Source of the DNA: Candidatus Geohydrothermomicrobium daggyaiense
GTDB taxonomy: Bacteria > Actinomycetota > Geothermincolia > Fen-727 > JACVIW01
Assembly: GCA_015711695.1 (NCBI GenBank)
Contig: JACVIW010000122.1
Span: forward strand, 1 to 7,138
DNA: 7,138 nucleotides
Direction of reading: 5' to 3'
Positions 1-6,705 of the stretch are shown here, in pieces. The first letter of the stretch is position 1. Each line of letters opens with the position of its first letter. Made by a program: the position numbers and the translations under genes. The notes below the pieces were generated by a model. It was given only the letters and a program-made list of their open reading frames with translations. It searched no databases and had not been told where the DNA came from.

Positions 1-157
1 TTTTATCGAGAGACGAACTGGTGAGGATGTCTTCGTGCATTACACCGACATTGTCTCCGAGGGATTCAAAACGCTGAGTGAGGGAGACTCCGTAACGTTT
101 GATGTGGTAATTGGCGACAAAGGTCCTAAGGCAACCAACGTGGTAAAGGAAAGCTGA
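1..157 (+). CDS. csp: Cold-shock protein (CspA family), 3' part only
   Basis: The reading frame from base 2 to the TGA at 155-157 encodes the last 51 residues of a cold-shock domain protein. The window begins inside the RNP1 motif (only the closing Phe-Ile is present). The RNP2 motif is intact as VFVHY, followed by the family's conserved GFKTLSEGDSVTFDVV stretch and the ending GDKGPKATNVVKES. Family members are about 65-75 residues, so roughly 15 residues and the start lie outside the window. CspA proteins are five-stranded OB-fold proteins that bind single-stranded RNA or DNA and act as RNA chaperones in the cytoplasm. A 142-base gap separates it from hpf, so the two are probably separate units. 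The family is clear; which paralogue it is cannot be told from this fragment. Confidence 0.93.
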   Translation, partial: FIERRTGEDVFVHYTDIVSEGFKTLSEGDSVTFDVVIGDKGPKATNVVKES

Positions 158-204
158 GAGGGAAGTTCTTCGCTGCGCCTTAATCCTGGATTGCCCCGAC
201 AGGG

Positions 205-231
205 TTGTGAAATCAACTATGGTTTTATAAC
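205..231 (+). promoter_or_regulatory. Weak candidate sigma-70-type promoter for hpf
   Basis: TTGTGA at 205-210 resembles a -35 box and TATAAC at 226-231 resembles a -10 box, but the 15-base spacer is shorter than the ideal 17. Using TAACGT at 228-233 restores 17 bases with a poorer -10. It lies about 70 bases upstream of the hpf start. Called by eye only. Confidence 0.25.
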
Positions 232-288
232 GTAAATATTGGAAAAGCGCACGGGCTGGTTAAAAGTGGGCGAGAAGAATAGAGTATC

Positions 289-294
289 GGGAGG
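289..294 (+). promoter_or_regulatory. Ribosome binding site deciding the TTG start of hpf
   Basis: GGGAGG lies five bases before the TTG at 300. The ATG at 295-297 is in another frame and meets a TAG four codons later, so it cannot be the hpf start. TTG is the only initiation codon that fits both the Shine-Dalgarno spacing and the conserved N-terminus. Confidence 0.7.
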
Positions 295-299
295 ATGGG

Positions 300-845
300 T
301 TGCAAGTAGTCATAAAGGGCAAGAATATCGATGTGACGGACGCACTAAGGTCTCATGCTGAATCAAAAGTATCGAGGGTCGAGAAGCTTGGACTCGGCTT
401 CAAAGAAATTGAGGTCAAGCTCATTGTCGAAAAAAACCCGAGGATAAAGAAAAACCAGATAGCGGAGCTTACAGTAACTGGAGACGGTCCCATGATCAGG
501 GCTACTGAACGGGATGGGGACATGTATGTGGCCATAGACAAAGCCGTGCTTAAGCTTCTCAGGCAGATAAAGAAATTTCACGGGAAAAGGATAGATAGAA
601 CTCAGGCTCAAGACAGCGCCCTGCGAGGGAGAGCAGTAATAATAAGGGAAGGCGAGCCAGGATACCCGAGAATCGTCCGAAAGAAGTCGATAGGTCTTAA
701 GCCGATGTCGCCTGAGGAAGCTGCGCTTCAAATGGAGATGCTCGGTCACGATTTCTTCATATTCACCGATGAGGCGACAGACAGAGTAAATGTTGTATAC
801 AAGCGGAAGGATGGAGAGTACGGTCTTATCGAAACGTCGCGGTAA
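300..845 (+). CDS. hpf: Ribosome hibernation promoting factor, long form
   Basis: The 181-residue protein has the two-domain layout of long HPF (S30AE family). Residues 2-97 form the N-terminal S30AE domain, with the conserved DMYVAIDKAVLKLLRQIKKF helix at 74-93. After a short linker, residues 123-179 form the C-terminal dimerisation domain, with the typical signatures LKPMSPEEAALQMEMLGHDF (133-152) and VVYKRKDGEYGLIE (165-178). In the family, the N-terminal domain binds the 30S decoding site and the C-terminal domain pairs two 70S ribosomes into inactive 100S dimers during starvation or stress. Length and both domains are complete. The start is TTG with GGGAGG five bases upstream. Having hpf just upstream of secA and prfB is a recurring bacterial arrangement; here two HD-domain genes intervene. 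The 113-base gap downstream suggests that hpf may be transcribed separately from the HD genes. Confidence 0.97.
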   Translation: MQVVIKGKNIDVTDALRSHAESKVSRVEKLGLGFKEIEVKLIVEKNPRIKKNQIAELTVTGDGPMIRATERDGDMYVAIDKAVLKLLRQIKKFHGKRIDRTQAQDSALRGRAVIIREGEPGYPRIVRKKSIGLKPMSPEEAALQMEMLGHDFFIFTDEATDRVNVVYKRKDGEYGLIETSR

Positions 846-891
846 GATTTTTGTGGTGCGTCTGGGTAGGTGTCTGGAGGAATTGAGTTGT

Positions 892-918
892 TTGCTTTTT
901 TGAAAAACATCGTAAAAT
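892..918 (+). promoter_or_regulatory. Weak candidate promoter upstream of the HD-GYP gene
   Basis: The 113-base gap 846-958 contains an AT-rich core with TAAAAT at 913-918 as a -10 candidate. Possible -35 boxes are TTGCTT at 892-897 (spacer 15) or TTGTTT at 888-893 (spacer 19); neither spacing is ideal. A promoter here would drive the overlapping cluster that runs through secA and prfB. Called by eye only. Confidence 0.25.
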
Positions 919-958
919 ATTCTGCTCGACTTTTTCTCACCGGGGGTGCTGGAGTCAG

Positions 959-2656
959 ATGGTAGAAGAGACCCCAGATGCCAGCAGTTCTTCCGCCGGC
1001 GGGGAAAAAGGCGGGACGCACGCGCCTGGCGGAGGGGAGAGCAGAGGGAGCGCGCATTCTCTTTATCGAGAATGTTTGTCCGATAGGCTGTTATTGATCG
1101 CTGCAATATTCGCTGTTCTGATCCTTGTCTTATCCGCGCTTGACACGAAAGTTGAGGCGCCTGTGCCAACAGTTCTCCTTGGGCTTACTTTTCTCGCCTC
1201 TGAACTTTTCGCAATTCCTTTAAGGCCGAAAGGGCGAATTTCGCTTGCTCTTTTTGTTGTGATGATCGCCATTATGCACACCGGACCTCTTGGCGCCGCA
1301 GTTATTCCACTTTTTGGCATCCCTGCGTTTATATATGAAGCCGGTCGCGAGGATTTAAAAAGGGTCATGTTCAACACGGCACAATACGTTGTAAGTGCGG
1401 GGTGCGCGGCACTGGTTTTCGGCCACACTGGAGGTCGCGTACTTCTTAAACGTGAAAGTTTCGACATTCTCAACGCAATACACAGCAATCAGGGGGGAAA
1501 AGTGGTTCTCCCCTGGTTGTTAGCCACTGTGGTATTCTTTGTTATCAATACTGTGTTCATCGCGGCGGCGCTCGCCAGAAAAGAAAAAATGAGGACTCTC
1601 CGGTTCTGGGAGCGCAGGATGCTCGCTCTCTTCCCCGGGTATCTGCTTTATTCCGGAATCGGGTTTCTTGCCGCGATTGCTTATTCGAGGGTTCAGTTCA
1701 CGTCCGTTGCGCTTCTTGCCACCCTTCTGATCGGGATTAGAGTTGTCTATACTAGGTATGCCAGGATGCAGGACGTATGCGACCAAACCGCAGTTGCGGT
1801 AATCGAAGCTCTTGAATCTGCGCCTTCGCTGGTTGAGGGTCACAGCGCTGGAGTTGCTGAGATCGCAGTGGCGATTGGCGAAGAGATGGATTTAAGTGAT
1901 GATGATTTGCATTTCTTAAAAATTGCGGCACTCTTTCATGACGTTGGAAAAATCTCTGTGGATTCAGAATTGATTAATAAACCGGGGATGCTTGATCCCG
2001 GGGAGTATGAACAGATAAAGAGACATCCGGAGGTTAGCGCATCTATCCTTTCCGGAGAAAAATCCCTTGCTGGAGTGAGCTTTGCGGTCATACATCATCA
2101 TGAGACGACTGATGGTTGCGGTTATCCTGATGGTATCTCTGGAGAGACCATACCACACGGCGCGAGGATACTGGCGGTTGCTGACGCGTTCGATGCAATG
2201 CAGCGGCCAAGCCCTTACAGGAAGGGGCTAAGCGCTCAAGCCGCGGTCTCGGAGATTGTAAGAAGCAAGGGTATTCAGTTTGATCCTGAAGTCGTTGATG
2301 CCTTTGTTCGGGTTGCCTTGAAAAGGGGAATATGGGAGGGCGCTCTTGAAGAGGAGATCGAAGAGCCTTCAGACGCTGCGCGAGATTCTGTTCAAGCGAC
2401 TCATAAGCCGCAACAGACTCTGGAATCTGGAGAGGGAATTTTCGAGGAAGTTGTGGCTGAGCCGGAGGCAAAAAGGAATAACCCGCCTGAGCCTGGAGCG
2501 TATCTCCTGACGCCAGACAGGATTGAAAAGGATGTTCACGAATGGAAAATAAAGACAATCCTCGGTAAAAGAAAAAGGAGAACATTTGAAACTGAGGAAA
2601 GAAAGGTCGGTAAAGAAAAGAAGGAAAGCGGCAAGAGAGAGAACAGCTCGGAGTAG
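959..2656 (+). CDS. Membrane-bound HD-GYP protein, predicted cyclic-di-GMP phosphodiesterase
   Basis: This 565-residue protein starts at ATG with GGAG four bases upstream. Residues 1-40 are a Ser/Gly-rich cytoplasmic tail. About eight hydrophobic helices follow (roughly 43-61, 68-86, 93-107, 109-126, 139-155, 183-205, 221-241, 246-264). Residues 290-455 are an HD-GYP domain. The visible metal and catalytic positions are H295, the HD pair H327-D328 followed by GK, H356, H379/H380/H381-E382, the DGCGYPDG loop at 385-392 and D409. HD-GYP enzymes hydrolyse cyclic-di-GMP to pGpG or GMP with a bi- or trinuclear metal centre. The usual HHERxDGxGYP motif reads HHETTDGCGYP, so the Arg is missing, but the metal ligands are present. 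The membrane part matches no named sensor domain that I recognise, so the signal is unknown. Residues 460-525 are acidic and the tail after 533 is strongly basic, and it is encoded within the overlap with the next gene. Activity is inferred from motifs only. Confidence 0.9.
   Translation: MVEETPDASSSSAGGEKGGTHAPGGGESRGSAHSLYRECLSDRLLLIAAIFAVLILVLSALDTKVEAPVPTVLLGLTFLASELFAIPLRPKGRISLALFVVMIAIMHTGPLGAAVIPLFGIPAFIYEAGREDLKRVMFNTAQYVVSAGCAALVFGHTGGRVLLKRESFDILNAIHSNQGGKVVLPWLLATVVFFVINTVFIAAALARKEKMRTLRFWERRMLALFPGYLLYSGIGFLAAIAYSRVQFTSVALLATLLIGIRVVYTRYARMQDVCDQTAVAVIEALESAPSLVEGHSAGVAEIAVAIGEEMDLSDDDLHFLKIAALFHDVGKISVDSELINKPGMLDPGEYEQIKRHPEVSASILSGEKSLAGVSFAVIHHHETTDGCGYPDGISGETIPHGARILAVADAFDAMQRPSPYRKGLSAQAAVSEIVRSKGIQFDPEVVDAFVRVALKRGIWEGALEEEIEEPSDAARDSVQATHKPQQTLESGEGIFEEVVAEPEAKRNNPPEPGAYLLTPDRIEKDVHEWKIKTILGKRKRRTFETEERKVGKEKKESGKRENSSE
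2575..2580 (+). promoter_or_regulatory. Strong internal Shine-Dalgarno setting the TTG start of the second HD gene
   Basis: AAGGAG lies five bases before the TTG at 2586, inside the coding region of the upstream HD-GYP gene. It is the best start signal in this frame; the next in-frame TTG (2733) has no Shine-Dalgarno sequence. It is the main support for a real 71-base overlap. Confidence 0.65.
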
Positions 2657-4268
2657 AGTAACTTCATCCCGCCCACTTGGGGAACTCGAGGACAAAAACC
2701 ATGGTCATGACAGATACACTGTCGAAACTGGTTTGAGTTCGCTTAAGGGCGAGGAGTTCTTCGAGAAAGGGCTTCCTGAAGTTCAGAAGAGCGAGGAAAA
2801 TGAAGTTCCGCCCGAGAGGGATGAGAGTATTGATCTGGAAATTCCGGCTCGGAGGGTAAGAGTTCGACCCGCGAAAAGAAAGGTACCGGGTGCTGGAAGT
2901 GGGATTGAGAGCGGAGCGAGATTCCTATGGATCCTGGTCGCTTTGGCTGCGGCGGTTACTCTTGGACTCACAATTCGCTTCACCAGACTTGCTGATATTC
3001 ACTGGGGTTTCTGGTTCTTTCTTGCGCTTTTTTTGGTTACCCAGCAGTTCAGGTTAAAGCTGAAAGGGGGCGGAGATATAAAGCTTGGTTTCGCTATTCT
3101 TATCGCTGCGCTTATCGCATCGGGGCTGGGGTATGCGAAAAGGTCTGTTTTAAAGGCTCCCATGGCTCCTGTCTGGGTAATCTGGATCTTTCTCATAGGG
3201 TCTATTGCCGAAGTGGTAATGTACGTGCTTGATGGGCGAATGAACAGGGACGAATATACGAGAATGGCGATTGATTTTTCCGGTGTTGGATTGAGCGTGC
3301 TTCTCTTCCACGGTATTGTGGATTTACTTCCGAGGACGCCAGAGTTCAATGGAAACTACTGGCCCGGTTTGCTCATCGCCGCCGGACTTGCTTCTTTGGT
3401 GATGTATTTATTTCAGTTGCTGGGAACTGCCTTGAGCCTCTCACAGGAAGGTTATTTTCCTACGGGTGTCTATCTTTCAAGCCTGATGAGACGCTCGTGG
3501 ATACCTTTTATGGCCGTGGTTATATGCGGATTTTTCGGAGGTCTTCTATACGTCGGAATTGGTAAGTGGTCATCTCTTTTCGCTCTTATACTGCTTTTCG
3601 TGCTCTATTTCGCCTATAACAGACTTGCCGAAACAGACATGTACCTTCTGGAGACTGTGCGTGCTCTTGCTACCGTGCCGGAAAAAACCGGAGCGCTTCA
3701 GGAAGGTCACGCCTCGAGGGTTGCCTGGCTTGCAGGTTCTATAGCGAGGGAGCTGGGTTTATCCCCCGAAGACGTGACTCAGGTTGAATACGCCGCTTAC
3801 CTACACGAGGTGGGGACTATAACTGACAGAAAAACCACCGTGGATGTTGAGGGAGAGGTTCGCTCGACCTACCCGCAGAGCGCGAGAGTGCTTTCCAGGG
3901 TTGATTATCTTACGACGGCGTCCGAGATACTCAAGGGCAGAGAGGGTCTGGCGGAGAGAATTGCTGACCCCTCAAAGAGAAAAGTCGTGAGCGCCGGCGC
4001 TGGAATTCTGAAAGCGGTGGAGGATTTCGATTTGCTCGTAACAGGAGGGGAATCGCGAGAGCCCATGACGCCCTCGCAGGCTATGACAGAAATGAATCTT
4101 GAGCGTGGAACGAAATATGAAAGCAAGGTTCTAAGAGCGATGAGCCGCGTCATTTCAAGATTAAGAGAAGAAGGTGTTGAATGGTTTGATAAAGGGAATC
4201 CAAAAGGCTCTCCGTCTGGGAGAGAGCAGGAAGATCAAGCAATTAGAACAAACGGTCGCCCGCATTAA
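2586..4268 (+). CDS. Membrane protein with degenerate HD-GYP-like domain (paralogue of the preceding gene)
   Basis: This 560-residue protein begins at TTG. Residues 1-110 are a charged cytoplasmic region: very basic at 1-25, acidic around 55-86, basic again at 89-99. Eight predicted helices follow (about 113-131, 138-152, 166-183, 194-213, 230-246, 258-282, 305-325, 328-344). Residues 366-530 resemble the HD domain of the preceding protein. The layout, spacing and segments such as LQEGHASRVA and SARVLSRV align with it, so I read the two as tandem paralogues. The catalytic site is largely lost. H375 and H407 remain, but HD has become H407-E408, the next His is Y429, no HHE or GYP motif is present, and the late Asp has become E479. 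It is therefore unlikely to hydrolyse cyclic-di-GMP and may instead be a ligand-binding, structural or regulatory partner of the intact enzyme; that role is inference. Its last 31 residues lie in the overlap with secA and look unconstrained. Confidence 0.85.
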   Translation: MKLRKERSVKKRRKAARERTARSRVTSSRPLGELEDKNHGHDRYTVETGLSSLKGEEFFEKGLPEVQKSEENEVPPERDESIDLEIPARRVRVRPAKRKVPGAGSGIESGARFLWILVALAAAVTLGLTIRFTRLADIHWGFWFFLALFLVTQQFRLKLKGGGDIKLGFAILIAALIASGLGYAKRSVLKAPMAPVWVIWIFLIGSIAEVVMYVLDGRMNRDEYTRMAIDFSGVGLSVLLFHGIVDLLPRTPEFNGNYWPGLLIAAGLASLVMYLFQLLGTALSLSQEGYFPTGVYLSSLMRRSWIPFMAVVICGFFGGLLYVGIGKWSSLFALILLFVLYFAYNRLAETDMYLLETVRALATVPEKTGALQEGHASRVAWLAGSIARELGLSPEDVTQVEYAAYLHEVGTITDRKTTVDVEGEVRSTYPQSARVLSRVDYLTTASEILKGREGLAERIADPSKRKVVSAGAGILKAVEDFDLLVTGGESREPMTPSQAMTEMNLERGTKYESKVLRAMSRVISRLREEGVEWFDKGNPKGSPSGREQEDQAIRTNGRPH

Positions 4269-6705
4269 CGCACTTGAACCGGAAATAGAGAAACTTTCCG
4301 ACGAGAGACTTGCCGCGAAGACACATGAGTTTAAGAGCCGCCATGACGCCGGGGAATCTCTTGATGAGATGCTCCCGGAGGCCTTCGCGGTTGTCAGGGA
4401 AGTCGCGCGCAGGAAACTTGGTGAGCGTCACTTCGATGTTCAGCTTATGGGCGGCATCGTGCTTCATCAGGGCAAGATCGCCGAAATGAAGACTGGCGAG
4501 GGAAAGACACTTGTCGCTACTCTTCCCGTGTATCTCAACCATTTCGAGAAAAAAGGCGTTCACGTTGTGACTGTCAACGATTACCTCGCGAAGAGAGACA
4601 GCGAGTGGATGGGCGTGATTTACCGTTTTCTGGGGATGGAAGTAGGTTTAATACAGGCTCACATGGAAGCCTCGGAGCGCCGGAAGGCTTACGCTGCGGA
4701 CGTGACATACGGGACAAACAATGAGTTCGGTTTTGACTATCTCCGAGACAACATGGTTACTTCACTCGACCAGAAGGTGCAGCGAGGCCATTTCTACGCA
4801 ATAGTAGATGAGGTTGACAGTATCCTGATTGACGAGGCAAGGACACCCCTGATAATAAGCGGTCCGGCGACTGAGTCGATTAAGTGGTACAGGGAGTTCG
4901 CCCAAATAGCCCGCAAGCTAAAGCGGGACCGGGACTACGAGGTTGACGAAAAATTGCGCACCGTCGCGGTCACGGAAGAGGGCGTAAAACGTGTTGAAGA
5001 GATACTCGGGATTGACAATCTTTACGACAATGTTCACGCAAACCTGGTTCATCACCTCGAGGTGGCGATCAAGGCAAAAGAGTTGTTCAAAAACGAAGTT
5101 GATTACATTGTCAAGAATGGAGAGGTGATCATAGTTGATGAGTTCACCGGTCGACTAATGCCAGGCAGAAGGTACTCCGATGGGATCCACCAGGGTATTG
5201 AGGCGAAAGAAGGGGTGAAGGTGCGGGAGGAGAATCAGACTCTTGCCACCATCACTTTTCAGAACTACTTTCGCATGTACGAAAAACTTGCTGGCATGAC
5301 CGGGACAGCTGCGACGGAGGCGGATGAGTTTCAGCACACCTATGGACTCGAGACGGTTGTGATACCCACTAACAAACCGATGATCAGGGAAGATCTTCCA
5401 GACTTGATTTATAAAACAGAGAGGGCAAAGTTCGAAGCGGTTGTAAGGGACATTGAGGAGTGCTATTCGAGAGGACAGCCGGTGCTTGTTGGCACGGTTT
5501 CCATTGAGAAGTCCGAAAGGCTTTCCAGGATGCTGAAGAAACGGGGGATTCCGCATGAAGTCCTGAATGCAAAGCACCACGAGCGGGAAGCGGAAATTAT
5601 CGCCCGTGCCGGGCAAAAACATGCAGTCACAATCGCGACAAATATGGCGGGTCGCGGCACGGACATAAAACTTGGCGAAGGAGTTGCCGAGCTTGGCGGA
5701 TTGAAGGTAATTGGAACCGAGCGTCACGAGGCAAGAAGGATCGATAACCAGCTCAGAGGGAGAGCTGGCAGGCAGGGAGATCCTGGCGTTTCACGGTTTT
5801 ATCTTTCGCTCGAGGATGACCTGATGAGGCGATTTGCTTCCCAGGCTATAGCCGGATTGATGGAAAGATTCCGGTTTCCCGAGGATATGCCCATCGAGCA
5901 CAGCCTGGTGACAAAAGCGATTGAGTCTGCGCAGAAGCAGGTTGAGGCGCAGAACTTCGAGATACGCAAAAACCTTCTGAAGTACGACGATGTTATGAAC
6001 AGGCAGAGGGAAATAATTTACTCCGAGCGTGACAGGCTTCTTGAGGGCAAAAACTTCAAGGAAGTTGCGCTACAGTGGATTGAGGATACTTTATACAAAG
6101 CGGTCCAGATGTATACTGATCCAAGAGTCTTTCCAGAGGAGTGGGACATACAGGGTCTTTTCACTTACCTTTCCCAGATATACCCGGTAAGCGTCTCAAT
6201 TGATGAACTTGATGTCCCTCGCCTGACCCAGGACGAGCTTTTCGAGTTGATACGCTCCGACGCTATTTCTGCATACGAGCGAAGGGAGGAAGAACTTGGT
6301 GAGGAAGCGCTCAGGGAGCTCGAACGATACGTGATTCTCGAAGTCCTTGATAATAAATGGCGCGAACACCTCTACGAGCTTGATTACCTCCGGGAAGGTA
6401 TAGGCTTAAGGACAATCGCGGGAAGAGATCCACTTGTTGCTTACCAGACGGAAGCGTTCGAAATGTTTCAGGCTATTACCGAGGCTATTAAGGAGGAGTT
6501 TTCGCGGTACATATTTCATGCCCAACTCGTTCGAATCGATGATCGGCCTCCAGTGAGACTCATTGAAAGCGCAGGATTGGAAGATGAGCCAAAAGTCGAA
6601 CAGAGAAAGAGTTCCAAGATTGGGAGGAATGATCCCTGCCCGTGCGGGAGCGGGAAAAAATACAAGAAGTGTTGTATGGCGAAAGGGGAGGAGTTTGGTA
6701 GCTGA
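4174..6705 (+). CDS. secA: Preprotein translocase ATPase SecA
   Basis: This is a complete 843-residue SecA, the motor that pushes unfolded preproteins through the SecYEG channel using ATP. The N-terminus (INALEPEIEKLSDE, 31-44) is typical. NBD1 has HFDVQLMGG (86-94), Walker A MKTGEGKT (105-112), VVTVNDYLAKRD (131-142) and Walker B/DEAD-like VDEVDS (211-216). The preprotein cross-linking domain spans about 228-360, followed by the return to NBD1 at ITFQNYFRMYEKLAGMTGTA (360-379). NBD2 covers about 415-575, with ATNMAGRGTDI (488-498) and arginine-finger motif QLRGRAGRQGD (526-536). The helical scaffold and wing domains follow. The C-terminal SEC-C zinc motif has C822, C824, C833 and C834 and would bind SecB or ribosomes in other species. 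Its size matches Bacillus-type SecA rather than the longer E. coli form. GTG at 4174 and TTG at 4177 are both possible starts behind an AGAAGAAGG stretch; TTG at 4186 also cannot be excluded. It overlaps its upstream gene by 95 bases and prfB by 11. Confidence 0.98.
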   Translation: MLNGLIKGIQKALRLGESRKIKQLEQTVARINALEPEIEKLSDERLAAKTHEFKSRHDAGESLDEMLPEAFAVVREVARRKLGERHFDVQLMGGIVLHQGKIAEMKTGEGKTLVATLPVYLNHFEKKGVHVVTVNDYLAKRDSEWMGVIYRFLGMEVGLIQAHMEASERRKAYAADVTYGTNNEFGFDYLRDNMVTSLDQKVQRGHFYAIVDEVDSILIDEARTPLIISGPATESIKWYREFAQIARKLKRDRDYEVDEKLRTVAVTEEGVKRVEEILGIDNLYDNVHANLVHHLEVAIKAKELFKNEVDYIVKNGEVIIVDEFTGRLMPGRRYSDGIHQGIEAKEGVKVREENQTLATITFQNYFRMYEKLAGMTGTAATEADEFQHTYGLETVVIPTNKPMIREDLPDLIYKTERAKFEAVVRDIEECYSRGQPVLVGTVSIEKSERLSRMLKKRGIPHEVLNAKHHEREAEIIARAGQKHAVTIATNMAGRGTDIKLGEGVAELGGLKVIGTERHEARRIDNQLRGRAGRQGDPGVSRFYLSLEDDLMRRFASQAIAGLMERFRFPEDMPIEHSLVTKAIESAQKQVEAQNFEIRKNLLKYDDVMNRQREIIYSERDRLLEGKNFKEVALQWIEDTLYKAVQMYTDPRVFPEEWDIQGLFTYLSQIYPVSVSIDELDVPRLTQDELFELIRSDAISAYERREEELGEEALRELERYVILEVLDNKWREHLYELDYLREGIGLRTIAGRDPLVAYQTEAFEMFQAITEAIKEEFSRYIFHAQLVRIDDRPPVRLIESAGLEDEPKVEQRKSSKIGRNDPCPCGSGKKYKKCCMAKGEEFGS
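6684..6693 (+). promoter_or_regulatory. Ribosome binding site for prfB inside the end of secA
   Basis: AGGGGAGGAG ends one base before the TTG at 6695. It can pair with 16S rRNA in more than one register: AGGGG gives a spacing of six and GGAGG gives three. It supports TTG at 6695 as the prfB start rather than the ATG at 6734, which would leave only ten codons before the frameshift site. Confidence 0.6.

Larger units (their letters stand above)
158..299. other. Intergenic region between csp and hpf
   Basis: This 142-base gap has no convincing ORF. I see no strong intrinsic terminator for csp: the only inverted repeat, CCC/GGG around 194-204, is weak and lacks a following T-run. The region is AT-richer around 205-240, where a promoter for hpf is plausible, and ends with the hpf ribosome binding site. 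Confidence 0.6.

Noticed and set aside
895..907. T-run and A-run after hpf as a terminator
   Set aside because: The TTTTTT-G-AAAAA inverted repeat leaves no room for a hairpin loop and has no GC-rich stem.
938..948. CACC-GGG-GGTG hairpin before the HD-GYP start
   Set aside because: The four-base stem is too short to support a terminator or riboswitch, and no wider conserved structure is visible.
363..1169. 268-codon open frame on the - strand across hpf and the start of the HD-GYP gene
   Set aside because: It lies antisense to two well-supported genes, crosses their intergenic gap, and its product (Arg, Ser and Leu rich) resembles no family I know.
4081..4173. SecM-like arrest peptide controlling secA
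   Set aside because: The sequence upstream of secA is the continuous end of the degenerate HD protein; no short secreted leader or recognisable arrest motif is present.
5155..5727. 190-codon open frame on the - strand inside secA
   Set aside because: It is fully antisense to conserved SecA NBD2 sequence and has no recognisable domain; it is explained by SecA codon use.
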